From CAZNYN01 sp964577295 (GTDB lineage Bacteria; Synergistota; Synergistia; Synergistales; Synergistaceae), in contig CAZNYN010000049.1 of NCBI GenBank assembly GCA_964577295.1, forward strand, positions 1 to 14,939: 14,939 nt of DNA. Reading direction: 5' to 3'. Numbering within the stretch: the first letter of the stretch is position 1; each line of letters begins with the position of its first letter. Shown piece by piece: positions 6,331 through 14,300 of this stretch. A model generated the notes under the pieces. That model was not told the origin of the DNA. It was given only the letters and a program-made list of their open reading frames with translations, and did no database searches. The position numbers and the translations under genes are program-made.

Positions 6331-6416
6331 GGCTTTGGCGCGCCACACAAAAGCACTACATCAGCAACAAAAACAGTCCACACCCAAGAGAACGCAAGCC
6401 CCTTAGGAGCGAACAT

Positions 6417-6508
6417 TGTGAAAATGATAAACGGTGTTACGCCAAGGCTCATGTACAAACACATCCACCAAACCAAGCCGAGGCATAACGCCGTTTATCA
6501 ATTTCACA
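6417..6508. repeat. Palindromic unit 2
   Basis: Arms 6417-6449 and 6476-6508 around a 26-base loop. Within the first 27 arm positions there are only three non-Watson-Crick positions, one of them a G-T wobble on the plus strand. Followed by TGGCATTGG. Confidence 0.75.
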
Positions 6509-6597
6509 TGGCATTGGAAACCCAAACAAACACCGACGCGAAGCAAACTTTACAAACGCAAGACACAAGCAAACTCAAGACACTTAGAAGCGAACAT

Positions 6598-6698
6598 TGT
6601 GAAAATGAGAAACGGTGTTACGCCAAGGCTCCCACACGCACAAACAAACGAGCCAAACAGCACCAAGCCGAGGCGTAACGCCGTTTATCAATTTCACA
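6598..6698. repeat. Palindromic unit 3
   Basis: Arms 6598-6630 and 6666-6698 around a 35-base A/C-rich loop. Compared with unit 2, the right arm has G in place of A opposite the conserved C, restoring the pair. Followed by the second copy of the 89-base spacer. Confidence 0.75.
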
Positions 6699-6787
6699 TG
6701 GCATTGGAAGCTCAAACAAACACCAATGCGAAGCAAACTTTACAATCGCCCGACACAAACAAACTCAAGACCCTTAGAAGCGAACAT

Positions 6788-6835
6788 TGTGAAAGTGAAA
6801 AACGGTGTTACGCCAAGCCTCTCACCCGCACAATG
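6788..6835. repeat. Truncated unit 4 (left arm only)
   Basis: The left arm at 6788-6814 matches the others, but no right arm can be found in the next 200 bases. The array therefore ends in a half unit, from deletion or decay. Confidence 0.65.
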
Positions 6836-7270
6836 ACTCGCAGACTCGCACACCGGCGGCGAATATCACGTTCTTGCCCTTGTGTTTTTGGCGTATATGT
6901 GGTAAAAAGTCAACTGTGATAGAAAATGTAAGGAGGGTAGCATATTTTAGTCTGTCATCACAAACTATTTCAAGCATTCAGTTTCAAATCTGACCTAACT
7001 GTAAACTTCAGTGAAAAAAGGCCATACGGACAGCCGGGTCAAATGCCGAACTAGCGATTGTGATATCGTGTTGATGAGCATAAGCTCAAATTTTTTGTGT
7101 GGGGAAACCTCCGTGAAATTGTGTTCATAAGTAATTTTGTACTTGTGAATGGTCGACATGAGCAGTAAAAGTAATTTATTACTGTATAGGCTCAAATAAA
7201 CTACCGACATTTGAATAAAAAAACAAATAGCGTAGGGATCATTATAACCAAGTACAATCATTCTGTCTTT
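6836..7270. other. AT-rich stretch with no recognisable gene
   Basis: About 435 bases between the repeat array and the speD leader. Open frames on both strands lack ribosome sites and resemble no family I know; the longest (minus, 6995-7288) starts at a TTG without a Shine-Dalgarno. A small hairpin CAGTAA/TTACTG lies at 7163-7184, and a TATAAC at 7243-7248 could be a -10 for the polyamine operon, though I see no good -35. AGGAGGGTAGC near 6931 looks like a ribosome site but is followed by ATA TTT TAG. Confidence 0.5.
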
Positions 7271-7288
7271 TCGTAAGGAAGAAGACAA

Positions 7289-7321
7289 ATGGTTGTTTTT
7301 TTATGGTCCGAACACGACTGA
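7289..7321 (+). CDS. Possible ten-residue leader peptide upstream of speD
   Basis: ATG at 7289 with AAGGAA at 7275-7280, eight bases upstream, encoding MVVFLWSEHD and a TGA at 7319-7321, 35 bases before the speD start. Spacing and ribosome site are as good as those of the real genes nearby. Short upstream ORFs control polyamine genes elsewhere (speFL in E. coli, the AMD1 and plant AdoMetDC uORFs), but this peptide matches none of them. It is a candidate only. Confidence 0.4.
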   Translation: MVVFLWSEHD

Positions 7322-7330
7322 CACAGCGGA

Positions 7331-7366
7331 GGCCATTTTCGGAAAGGAGCCTGAGATGGCCGAAAA
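7331..7366 (+). promoter_or_regulatory. Hairpin that can hide the speD start, with a competing pairing
   Basis: GGCCAT (7331-7336) is the perfect complement of ATGGCC (7356-7361), which contains the speD start codon; the loop holds the Shine-Dalgarno GGAAAGGAG (7341-7349). A second pairing, TTTTCGG (7336-7342) with CCGAAAA (7360-7366), shares bases with the first and cannot coexist with it. A ribosome on the small ORF ending at 7321 would sit next to the first arm. Confidence 0.4.
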
Positions 7367-8162
7367 GATAAAGCTCTACGGATTCAACAATCTGACAAAG
7401 ACTCTTAGCTTCAACATTTACGACGTATGCTACGCAAAAAGCGAAAGAGAAAAAAACGAATATGTGGCATACATAGACGAACAGTACAACGCAGAGAGAC
7501 TTACAAAAATCCTCTGCGATGTTACAGACATGATAGGAGCACACGTCCTCAATATCTCAAAGCAGGACTACGACCCCCAGGGAGCAAGCGTCACCATATT
7601 GATATCGGAGCTTCCCATAGCCTCGGATATCGTAGACAGCTCCTGCAACTGCGGCATAGACATACTTTCAAAGAGAGAGACAGTCTGCGGACATTTGGAC
7701 AAGAGCCACCTAACAGTCCACAGCTACCCGGAATATCATCCCAATCAGGAAATATCAACCTTCAGAGTGGACATAGATGTCTCCACCTGCGGACAGATAT
7801 CGCCTCTTAACGCACTTGACTACCTAATCGGCAGCTTCGACTCCGATATTATCACAATAGACTACAGAGTACGCGGCTTTACAAGAGAGCTTGACGGGCG
7901 CAAATGCTTCCTGGATCACCCTATAACCTCCATTCAGGATTACATAGACGACAAGACACTCGATATCTACGATACACAGGATATCAATGTCTACCAGTCA
8001 AACATCTTCCATACGAAAATGCTGATAAAAGAACTCGACTTACAGAACTACCTCTTCAACAACGACGTTCACGAGTTCAGACCTCAGAAGCGCCTTGAGA
8101 TAACAACCAAGCTCCGCCGCGAGATGATAGAAATTTTTAACGGCAAAAACATCTATGAATAG
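7356..8162 (+). CDS. speD: S-adenosylmethionine decarboxylase proenzyme
   Basis: A 268-residue protein of the E. coli SpeD class, similar to it along its whole length (GFNNLTKTLSFNIYDVCYAK near the start, YDPQGASVTILISE, VSTCGQISPLNALDYLI, VTIDYRVRGFTR-like and NIFHTKMLIKE). The proenzyme should cleave itself between Lys116 and Ser117 in HLDKSH, turning Ser117 into the pyruvoyl cofactor; Cys145 matches the catalytic cysteine. It makes decarboxylated AdoMet, the aminopropyl donor for SpeE. The ATG at 7356 is chosen because AAAGGAG lies just before it and the E. coli protein starts at the same place; the frame is open further upstream from a TTG at 7293 but without family similarity. First full gene of the polyamine operon; overlaps the next gene by eight bases. 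Confidence 0.95.
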   Translation: MAEKIKLYGFNNLTKTLSFNIYDVCYAKSEREKNEYVAYIDEQYNAERLTKILCDVTDMIGAHVLNISKQDYDPQGASVTILISELPIASDIVDSSCNCGIDILSKRETVCGHLDKSHLTVHSYPEYHPNQEISTFRVDIDVSTCGQISPLNALDYLIGSFDSDIITIDYRVRGFTRELDGRKCFLDHPITSIQDYIDDKTLDIYDTQDINVYQSNIFHTKMLIKELDLQNYLFNNDVHEFRPQKRLEITTKLRREMIEIFNGKNIYE

Positions 8163-9600
8163 ACAAGACACAACCCCTATATATGACGCGCTTCAAAACT
8201 ACCTCAAAAACAGGATAGTCTCTTTTGACGTGCCGGGACATAAACAGGGCAAAGGGCACAAAGCCCTTACCGACGCTTTCGGACAGAAATGCGTCTCTAT
8301 GGACTTAAACTCCAGCAAACCGCTCGACAACCTCACCCACCCGACAGGAGTCATAAAAGAGGCGGAAGAACTCGCCGCGGAAGCCTTCGGTGCCGCTCAC
8401 GCCTTCTTAATATTAAACGGCACAACTGCCGCAGTACAGAACATGATCTTCTCCGTATGCAGACAGGGAGACAAAATCATCCTGCCGAGAAACGTCCATA
8501 AAAGCGTCATCAACGCAATGGTGATATGCGGAGCGGAGCCTGTCTACATAAACCCGGGAGTGAACCCCGAACTTGGTATCAGCCTGGGCATGTCCGCAGC
8601 AGACGTAAAACGAGCCGCGGCGGAAAATCCCGATGCCAAGGCAATATTCATAAACAACCCAACCTACTACGGCGTGTGCAGCAACTTACGGGAGCTTGTA
8701 AAAATCGCTCACTCCGCAGGTATGTACGCCCTTGTAGACGAGGCTCACGGCACACACCTCTACTTCGGAGAAGGACTTCCCCTCTCTGCTATGGCGGCGG
8801 GAGCGGATATGTCTGCCGTCAGCATACACAAGACGGGCGGTTCTCTGACTCAGAGCTCCATACTCCTTCTGGGCAAAGGAGCAGACGCTGAAGGTGTGAG
8901 ACAGACAATAAACCTCACTCAGACCACGAGCGGCAGCTACCTCCTCATGGCGTCTCTTGACATAGCAAGAAAAAACCTCTTCCTCAACGGAAGGGAAATA
9001 TTCTCAAAAGTCATGACTCTGGCATCCTACGCAAGAGAAGAAGTCAATAAAATAGACGGCTTCCGCGCCTTCGGAAAAGAAATCATCAACGGGGACACTG
9101 TATTTGACTTTGACGAGACAAAACTCAGCATCCACACCAGGGCAATGGGACTTGCCGGCATAGAAGTCTATGACACACTCCGCGACGAATTCGGCATACA
9201 GATAGAATTTGGAGACATTGGCAACATATTGGCGATAATATCAGTGGGAGACAGAGAACTTGAAATAGAACGCCTCTTGGGGGCTCTCTCCGAGATAAAG
9301 CGCCGCTTTGCAAAAGAACCAATGAACATGCTAGACCACGAATACATCAACCCCATTGTGGCACTATCTCCGCAAAAGGCATTTTACGCGCGAAAGAAAA
9401 GCTGTCCTCTCGAAGAGAGCTGCGGACGCATCAGCGGAGAGCTTGTAATGGCTTATCCGCCCGGCATCCCAATACTTGCTCCGGGAGAGAGAATCACTGC
9501 AGAGATAACGGAATATATAAGATACGCGAAAGAAAAAGGCTGTGTAATGACAGGCACGAGAGACATGGACATGAAATTTATAGAGACTGTGGAGGAATAA
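8155..9600 (+). CDS. speA: Arginine decarboxylase, PLP fold-type I (Orn/Lys/Arg decarboxylase family)
   Basis: A 481-residue enzyme of the short, Bacillus-SpeA-like class that lacks the N-terminal wing domain of the E. coli inducible decarboxylases. Visible motifs are DVPGHKQGKG (residues 25-34), LNGTTAAVQ (88-96), VDEAHGTH with Asp195 and His198, and the PLP lysine Lys226 in SIHKTGGSLTQSS. The C-terminal decarboxylase domain includes AYPPGIPILAPGE near residue 445. Family members use arginine, lysine or ornithine; the agmatinase gene in the same operon makes arginine the likely substrate, giving agmatine. The start lies inside the end of speD with no clear Shine-Dalgarno, so translation is probably coupled. 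Substrate inferred from context. Confidence 0.9.
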   Translation: MNRQDTTPIYDALQNYLKNRIVSFDVPGHKQGKGHKALTDAFGQKCVSMDLNSSKPLDNLTHPTGVIKEAEELAAEAFGAAHAFLILNGTTAAVQNMIFSVCRQGDKIILPRNVHKSVINAMVICGAEPVYINPGVNPELGISLGMSAADVKRAAAENPDAKAIFINNPTYYGVCSNLRELVKIAHSAGMYALVDEAHGTHLYFGEGLPLSAMAAGADMSAVSIHKTGGSLTQSSILLLGKGADAEGVRQTINLTQTTSGSYLLMASLDIARKNLFLNGREIFSKVMTLASYAREEVNKIDGFRAFGKEIINGDTVFDFDETKLSIHTRAMGLAGIEVYDTLRDEFGIQIEFGDIGNILAIISVGDRELEIERLLGALSEIKRRFAKEPMNMLDHEYINPIVALSPQKAFYARKKSCPLEESCGRISGELVMAYPPGIPILAPGERITAEITEYIRYAKEKGCVMTGTRDMDMKFIETVEE

Positions 9601-9603
9601 AAA

Positions 9604-10452
9604 ATGAACATGGAATTTTGGTACACGGAAGAACACACAGAGGACACAAGATTTTCGATAAGGGTAGACAAACAGCTCTACTCGGCAAAGAGCGAATTTC
9701 AGCGCATAGACATATTTGACTCAAAAGAGTTCGGCAGATTCCTCACACTCGACGGACTTATGATGCTCACGGAAAAGGACGAATTCATCTACCACGACAT
9801 GATAGTCCACGTGCCGATGGCGGCAAATCCCGCAATCAAAAAAGTCCTTGTAATCGGAGCGGGAGACGGAGGAACTGTGCGCGAGCTTACAAGATACTCT
9901 TCGATAGAGAAAATAGACATGGTAGAGATAGACGAAATGGTCGTCAAGGCCTGCCGCGAATTCATCCCCAAAACAGCGTCGAAACTCGGCGACAGCAGAG
10001 TTACACTCTTCTTTGAGGACGGCCTCAAATTTGTCCGCGGAAAAGTCAACGAGTACGACCTCATAATAGTTGACAGCACAGACCCCTTCGGCCCGGGCGA
10101 GGGACTCTTCACAAAAGAATTCTACGGCAACTGCTACAAGGCTCTGACAGAGGACGGAATTTTGGTCAATCAGCACGAGTGCCCCTATTACGACAGCTAT
10201 GCAAAGTCGATGAAGCGCGCTCACGACAGAATAGTTGAGCTCTTCCCAATAGCGAAAGTCTATCAGGCTCACATCCCGACATATCCGTCGGGGCACTGGC
10301 TCTTCGGCTTCGCGTCAAAAAAGATAGACCCGGTATCAGACCTCGACGCAGCAAAGTGGAACGCCCTGGGACTAGAGACAAAATACTACAACACAGAGCT
10401 CCACACGGGATGCTTCGCTCTGCCCAACTACGTAAAAGAACTGCTTAAATAA
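9604..10452 (+). CDS. speE: Spermidine synthase (polyamine aminopropyltransferase)
   Basis: A 282-residue aminopropyltransferase of usual bacterial length. An N-terminal beta-strand domain with EFGRFLTLDG (about 42-51) and DEFIYHDMIVH (59-69) leads to the nucleotide-binding motif GAGDGG (85-90), the acidic VEIDE (107-111), and the catalytic-loop DSTDPFGPGEGLF (157-169, with Asp157 as the proton acceptor). The downstream region has PTYPSGHW, also typical. It transfers the aminopropyl group of decarboxylated AdoMet to putrescine. GGAGG ends eight bases before the ATG at 9604; an ATG two codons later is possible. It starts three bases after the decarboxylase stop, and its stop shares one base with the agmatinase start (TAATG). 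Confidence 0.95.
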   Translation: MNMEFWYTEEHTEDTRFSIRVDKQLYSAKSEFQRIDIFDSKEFGRFLTLDGLMMLTEKDEFIYHDMIVHVPMAANPAIKKVLVIGAGDGGTVRELTRYSSIEKIDMVEIDEMVVKACREFIPKTASKLGDSRVTLFFEDGLKFVRGKVNEYDLIIVDSTDPFGPGEGLFTKEFYGNCYKALTEDGILVNQHECPYYDSYAKSMKRAHDRIVELFPIAKVYQAHIPTYPSGHWLFGFASKKIDPVSDLDAAKWNALGLETKYYNTELHTGCFALPNYVKELLK

Positions 10453-11306
10453 TGGAGAAACAGAACACACCTCTTGCATTTATGGCGTGTGACGCGCAGT
10501 ACGCCCATGCGGACACTGTCCTCGTGGGCGCACCGTTTGACGGCACTTCCAGCTACCGCCCGGGCTCGCGCTTCGCTCCCAACGCCATACGCATGGAATC
10601 CTTCGGCATAGAGACATACTCACCGTACCTAAAAAGAGAGCTGGAAGAAATCTCAGTATTCGACGCAGGAGACATGGAACTTCCATTCGGCAGTGCGGAA
10701 AAAGCTCTTGAGATAATAGAGGAATCCATATCGGAAATCATAAGCGACGGAAAACTTCCCTTTATGATAGGCGGAGAACACCTCGTCACACTCGGCGCTG
10801 TGAGAGCCGCGGCAAAAAAACACAAAGGGCTTAAAATAATCCATTTTGACGCTCATGCCGACCTGCGCGATGACTACATGGGAGAAAAACTATCCCATGC
10901 GACAGTGATAAGAAGGTGCGCTGAGCTCCTTGACGACAAAAGCGTTTACCAGTTCGGAATAAGATCAATGACAAAGGCAGAGGACTTGTGGGCAGACTGT
11001 CACACAATCCAAAACAAATATGACACAAAAGGACTTTCCGAAGCCATAGAAGCAATAGGAGACTCGCCCGTATATCTCACGATAGACTTGGACGTGCTCG
11101 ACCCGTCAATATTCCCGGGCACGGGAACACCGGAACCGGGCGGAATATCCTTTGCGGAGCTAATTTCCGCAGTACACAAAATGAAATATCTCAACATAGC
11201 CGCCTGCGACGTAAACGAACTCTCACCCCACTACGACCAAAGCGGAGTATCGACAGTCACAGCCTGCAAAGTAATAAGAGAGCTTCTGCTGACGATTGCG
11301 AAATAA
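10452..11306 (+). CDS. speB: Agmatinase (ureohydrolase family)
   Basis: A 284-residue ureohydrolase with the full manganese site: His110 in GGEHLVTLG, Asp133, His135 and Asp137 in FDAHADLRD, and Asp212 and Asp214 in TIDLDVLDP, followed by the family motif FPGTGTPEPGG. It hydrolyses agmatine to putrescine and urea. The length fits agmatinase, and the operon with an arginine decarboxylase and SpeE argues against arginase or formimidoylglutamase. Translation is coupled to speE through TAATG. It is the last gene before a strong terminator whose left arm begins inside the stop codon. Confidence 0.94.
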   Translation: MEKQNTPLAFMACDAQYAHADTVLVGAPFDGTSSYRPGSRFAPNAIRMESFGIETYSPYLKRELEEISVFDAGDMELPFGSAEKALEIIEESISEIISDGKLPFMIGGEHLVTLGAVRAAAKKHKGLKIIHFDAHADLRDDYMGEKLSHATVIRRCAELLDDKSVYQFGIRSMTKAEDLWADCHTIQNKYDTKGLSEAIEAIGDSPVYLTIDLDVLDPSIFPGTGTPEPGGISFAELISAVHKMKYLNIAACDVNELSPHYDQSGVSTVTACKVIRELLLTIAK

Positions 11307-11342
11307 CTTGGTGCGGGCATATCCTGCCCGCACCAAGTTTTA
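11305..11342 (+). terminator. Rho-independent terminator of the polyamine operon, two-way
   Basis: Perfect 15-base arms (11305-11319 and 11325-11339) around a 5-base loop, with GC-rich centre GTGCGGGCA/TGCCCGCAC and a flanking A-run/T-run (CAAGTTTTAAG). It lies between convergent speB and the GGDEF/EAL gene and could stop both transcripts. Confidence 0.88.
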
Positions 11343-11394
11343 AGTACATTTTGAAATTGCCGTCCCTACGCAAAAGCCGCCCTTTGCCGCGACT

Positions 11395-14300
11395 CTACTT
11401 TTTCAGATATTCGCTCTCAAAGTCGCTTATCGGTATCGGTTTGTTTATAAGATAGCCCTGAATTGAGTAACAGCCGAGTTCTCTCAGTTTCTGCAGCTGA
11501 GGTTCGGTCTCCACTCCTTCCGCTACTACCTTTATTTTGTATTTCTCGCAGAGAGATATTACTGTCTCCACTATCGACCTTGTCATGTCATTCGCCGTTA
11601 TTCTGTCGATGAGGCTCTTATCCAGCTTTACCACGGAGAAATCAAGCCACGAAAGTATCGAGAGGTTGGAGTATTTGGCCCCGAAGTCGTCCAGAGAAAG
11701 GAGGAAACCCTCTTTCATTATGCTGTTGCCTATTCTTCTCATGCTTTCGGCTTCCATGCCGCCCAAGCTCTCCGTTATTTCTATTTCTATCATGGAGTGG
11801 GGAACGTCATATTTTTCGGCAATTTTGAGCATGGTGTCCACAACTCCGGGTTCAAGCATGGTGGCACGCGAGAAGTTGAGGGATACGGGGAAGAGCTTGC
11901 GCCCTTCGCGCTTCCACTTTTCCTGTATGCGCAGCACTTCTTCGAACATGAAGAAGTCTATGTAGCGGACAAGCCCAGCCTCTTCCAGGAACGGTATGAA
12001 TCTTCCCGGCGATATTATGCCTCCGTCGGGGTGGTTTATGCGGACAAGTGCCTCCGCCCCGCAGATTTCAAGCGTATCTGATATGACTTTGGGCTGGAGG
12101 TAGGCAAGGCAGCCTCCGTTCTCTATTACATCGAGAAGTCCGGAGAGTGTTTTGTCTTTACGGGCTTTTTCCTTTGCCGCAGCTCTGCCTCCGCTCTCTC
12201 TCTTGTCCGCGGCGAGCATTTCCCCTGCTTCTATTATCAAGCTGTCTATATTCTCAAGTTTGTCACTCCATGTACTTCCCACAGATGTGTCATACTCCTC
12301 TATTTTTGAATATGCTTTTCTTGCTGCGGCTACTTTCATGCTGAATGCTTCGTATGTCACATCGGGCAGAAGGACTAGGAATGTTCCTCCGCCGTATCTG
12401 TAAACTGTACTCTCTCCGAACTGTTCATGGAGAACTTTCACCGTATCCCTTACGACTTCGTCTCCGCGCCTGTTTCCGTAGCGGCTGTTGATTTTTTTGA
12501 GTCCGACAATGTCTGCCATGAGAATTCCCATGGAAGAGAAACGTTCCACTTTGTTTTCGGTTATAAATTCTACATAGCTGTTGCGCGACAGAGCCCCCGA
12601 CTGTATATCGTAGCGGCTCGAATAGATGCTTCTTTCAAGGCTCTTATTCTTGAATATTTCATTCATGAGGAAGTGCGTTACTGTGCTTAAGACCATTTTT
12701 TCATTAATATTCGCAGTAGGATTGTCTATTCCGACAAATCCTGTGACAAGCCCCTCCGAGACGTACGGGACCACAAAGAGCGATGATATACCCTGGTTTG
12801 TCAATATCACTCTCTCTGTCTCGCAGAGCACGCTCATGTCCGTTATCCAAAGAGCGCTCTTCTGCTCATAAGCTCTCATAAAGTTTGGAACTAAGCTCAA
12901 GCTGACGTCTTTTAAGTTGTCGATTTCGGCGGATACTCCATCGGCACACCACTCGTATGTGTTGTCCAGTGTCTTTTTCGCCTCGTTAACTTCAAGGACA
13001 TAAGCGCGTTCGGCGCGGAAGAATTCGCCGAGCCTCTGCAGAACGACATTCACAGATTCGTGAATATTTTTGTCGGAGAGTAGTTCTTCAGCACATTGCA
13101 GGAACATCGGGCTGACCTTTTCCTCCGAGCCATGACGATCTTCTGTGTAGGAGACATTCTTAATATCACCGTAAGGTATAAGTTTTACTCCAGCCTCAAG
13201 TACCGAATCTGTATTTGAGTAGTACTGCACGTACGGCTTGAGAGAGTCCGCTCTTTCCTCGGCGGAGAGGGCAAGTGCGTAAAGTCTCTCAAAATCTGCA
13301 TTCTCTGCCGTGAGTATCGAGGTACCCATGTGGTAGATTGCGTACTGTTCAGCCTTGGTCGTGAAGAAGGCCGGTCTGCTGAGCACCTGCAGTATGTATT
13401 CTCCGCACTCGTACATCCACTGTTCGGATGAGACAGAGTCCATGAATATGACTATTATGTCATCCACGCTGCGTGCCGTGATATACCTGTTTTCCAGTGT
13501 GTAGCGAAGCTTGCGGTTTATCGAGAGCATCATTCTGTCGAGCGATGAGATTCCGAATCGCTCCGTTATTTCGGACATATTTGCTATTTTCAATATCGCG
13601 ACAGCACAGAGTGTTCTGCTCTTTTTTGTGCTCTTGATGCACATGTCGGCAATAGCTGCCATGGTCTTTCTTGTGTAGAAAGTGCCGGTGGCGTCAAATT
13701 CCGGCTTAAACGGCAGAATGAGCTCACGCTTCTTTTTCTCGTCCACAGTACGAATGTAAAGAAATGCGTAGATGTCGCCGTTGTGAGTGTTTGTAAGTAT
13801 CTGAATCGTATGGGACGCCCACTTTATTTTGTTGTCCCCCTGATTGATACGGAACTCATCATAGAACCAGTCTTTGCCCTTTTTATAATCCTCGATGAGC
13901 TTTTCCTTTGTGTATGTTTCTTCATAGTAAATTCTATCCTCGCCATTCGGCATTATGGCGGAGACTGCGGCAAAAAATTCTCCTGCGGACAAGTGTTCTC
14001 TCTGCTCAAGACCGGGACAGCACGGAGTGCTTATATCCTCAACCGTGCCGAGAGAGAGATTTATTTTGCACACCGCAGCCTTGTCATGTCTGATGAGCAG
14101 CTTCATCTTCTCTTCCTGTTCAAAGCGTATACGAACGTCCGTGATATTTTCAATCTCTTCCGCTATGCCTATCGCCTTGTACGGATATCCGGCATCGTTA
14201 TAAAGGTTTTTAAACGAAAGGCGCGTAAAGACATATTCTTTTTCGCTCCTTCTGGCTTTTATAATGGCGTTGCCCTCGCTTTTGCCCGAATAAATCTCAT

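Larger units (their letters stand above)
6229..6835. repeat. Tandem array of 3.5 long palindromic units
   Basis: Left arms begin at 6229, 6417, 6598 and 6788 (steps of 188, 181 and 190 bases); right arms lie at 6304-6330, 6482-6508 and 6672-6698. Each arm is about 27 bases (core AAACGG-YGTTAYGCC and its complement), extendable by AGCC/GGCT to about 33 in units 2 and 3. The spacers after right arms 2 and 3 are both 89 bases and about nine-tenths identical by eye. Loops and spacers are strongly A/C-rich on the plus strand. Unit lengths are not multiples of three, so the open frames here are not genes. Unit 1 is the most diverged, and unit 4 stops after its left arm. Confidence 0.85.

Noticed and set aside
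6229..6835. CRISPR array or integron attC array
   Set aside because: Repeats are long and imperfect, the spacers are themselves repeated, there are no cas genes, no cassette ORFs, and the arm ends do not fit the attC core pattern.
6434..6919. Open reading frames running through the palindrome array
   Set aside because: Unit steps are 188, 181 and 190 bases, so the frame shifts in each repeat; no ribosome site; the peptide is just repeat sequence translated.
6995..7288. 97-residue open frame on the minus strand
   Set aside because: Starts with TTG, has no ribosome site, low-complexity hydrophobic content and no recognisable family.
7293..7355. Longer speD from the TTG at 7293
   Set aside because: Extra 21 residues have no counterpart in SpeD, while a strong ribosome site and the family N-terminus fit the ATG at 7356.
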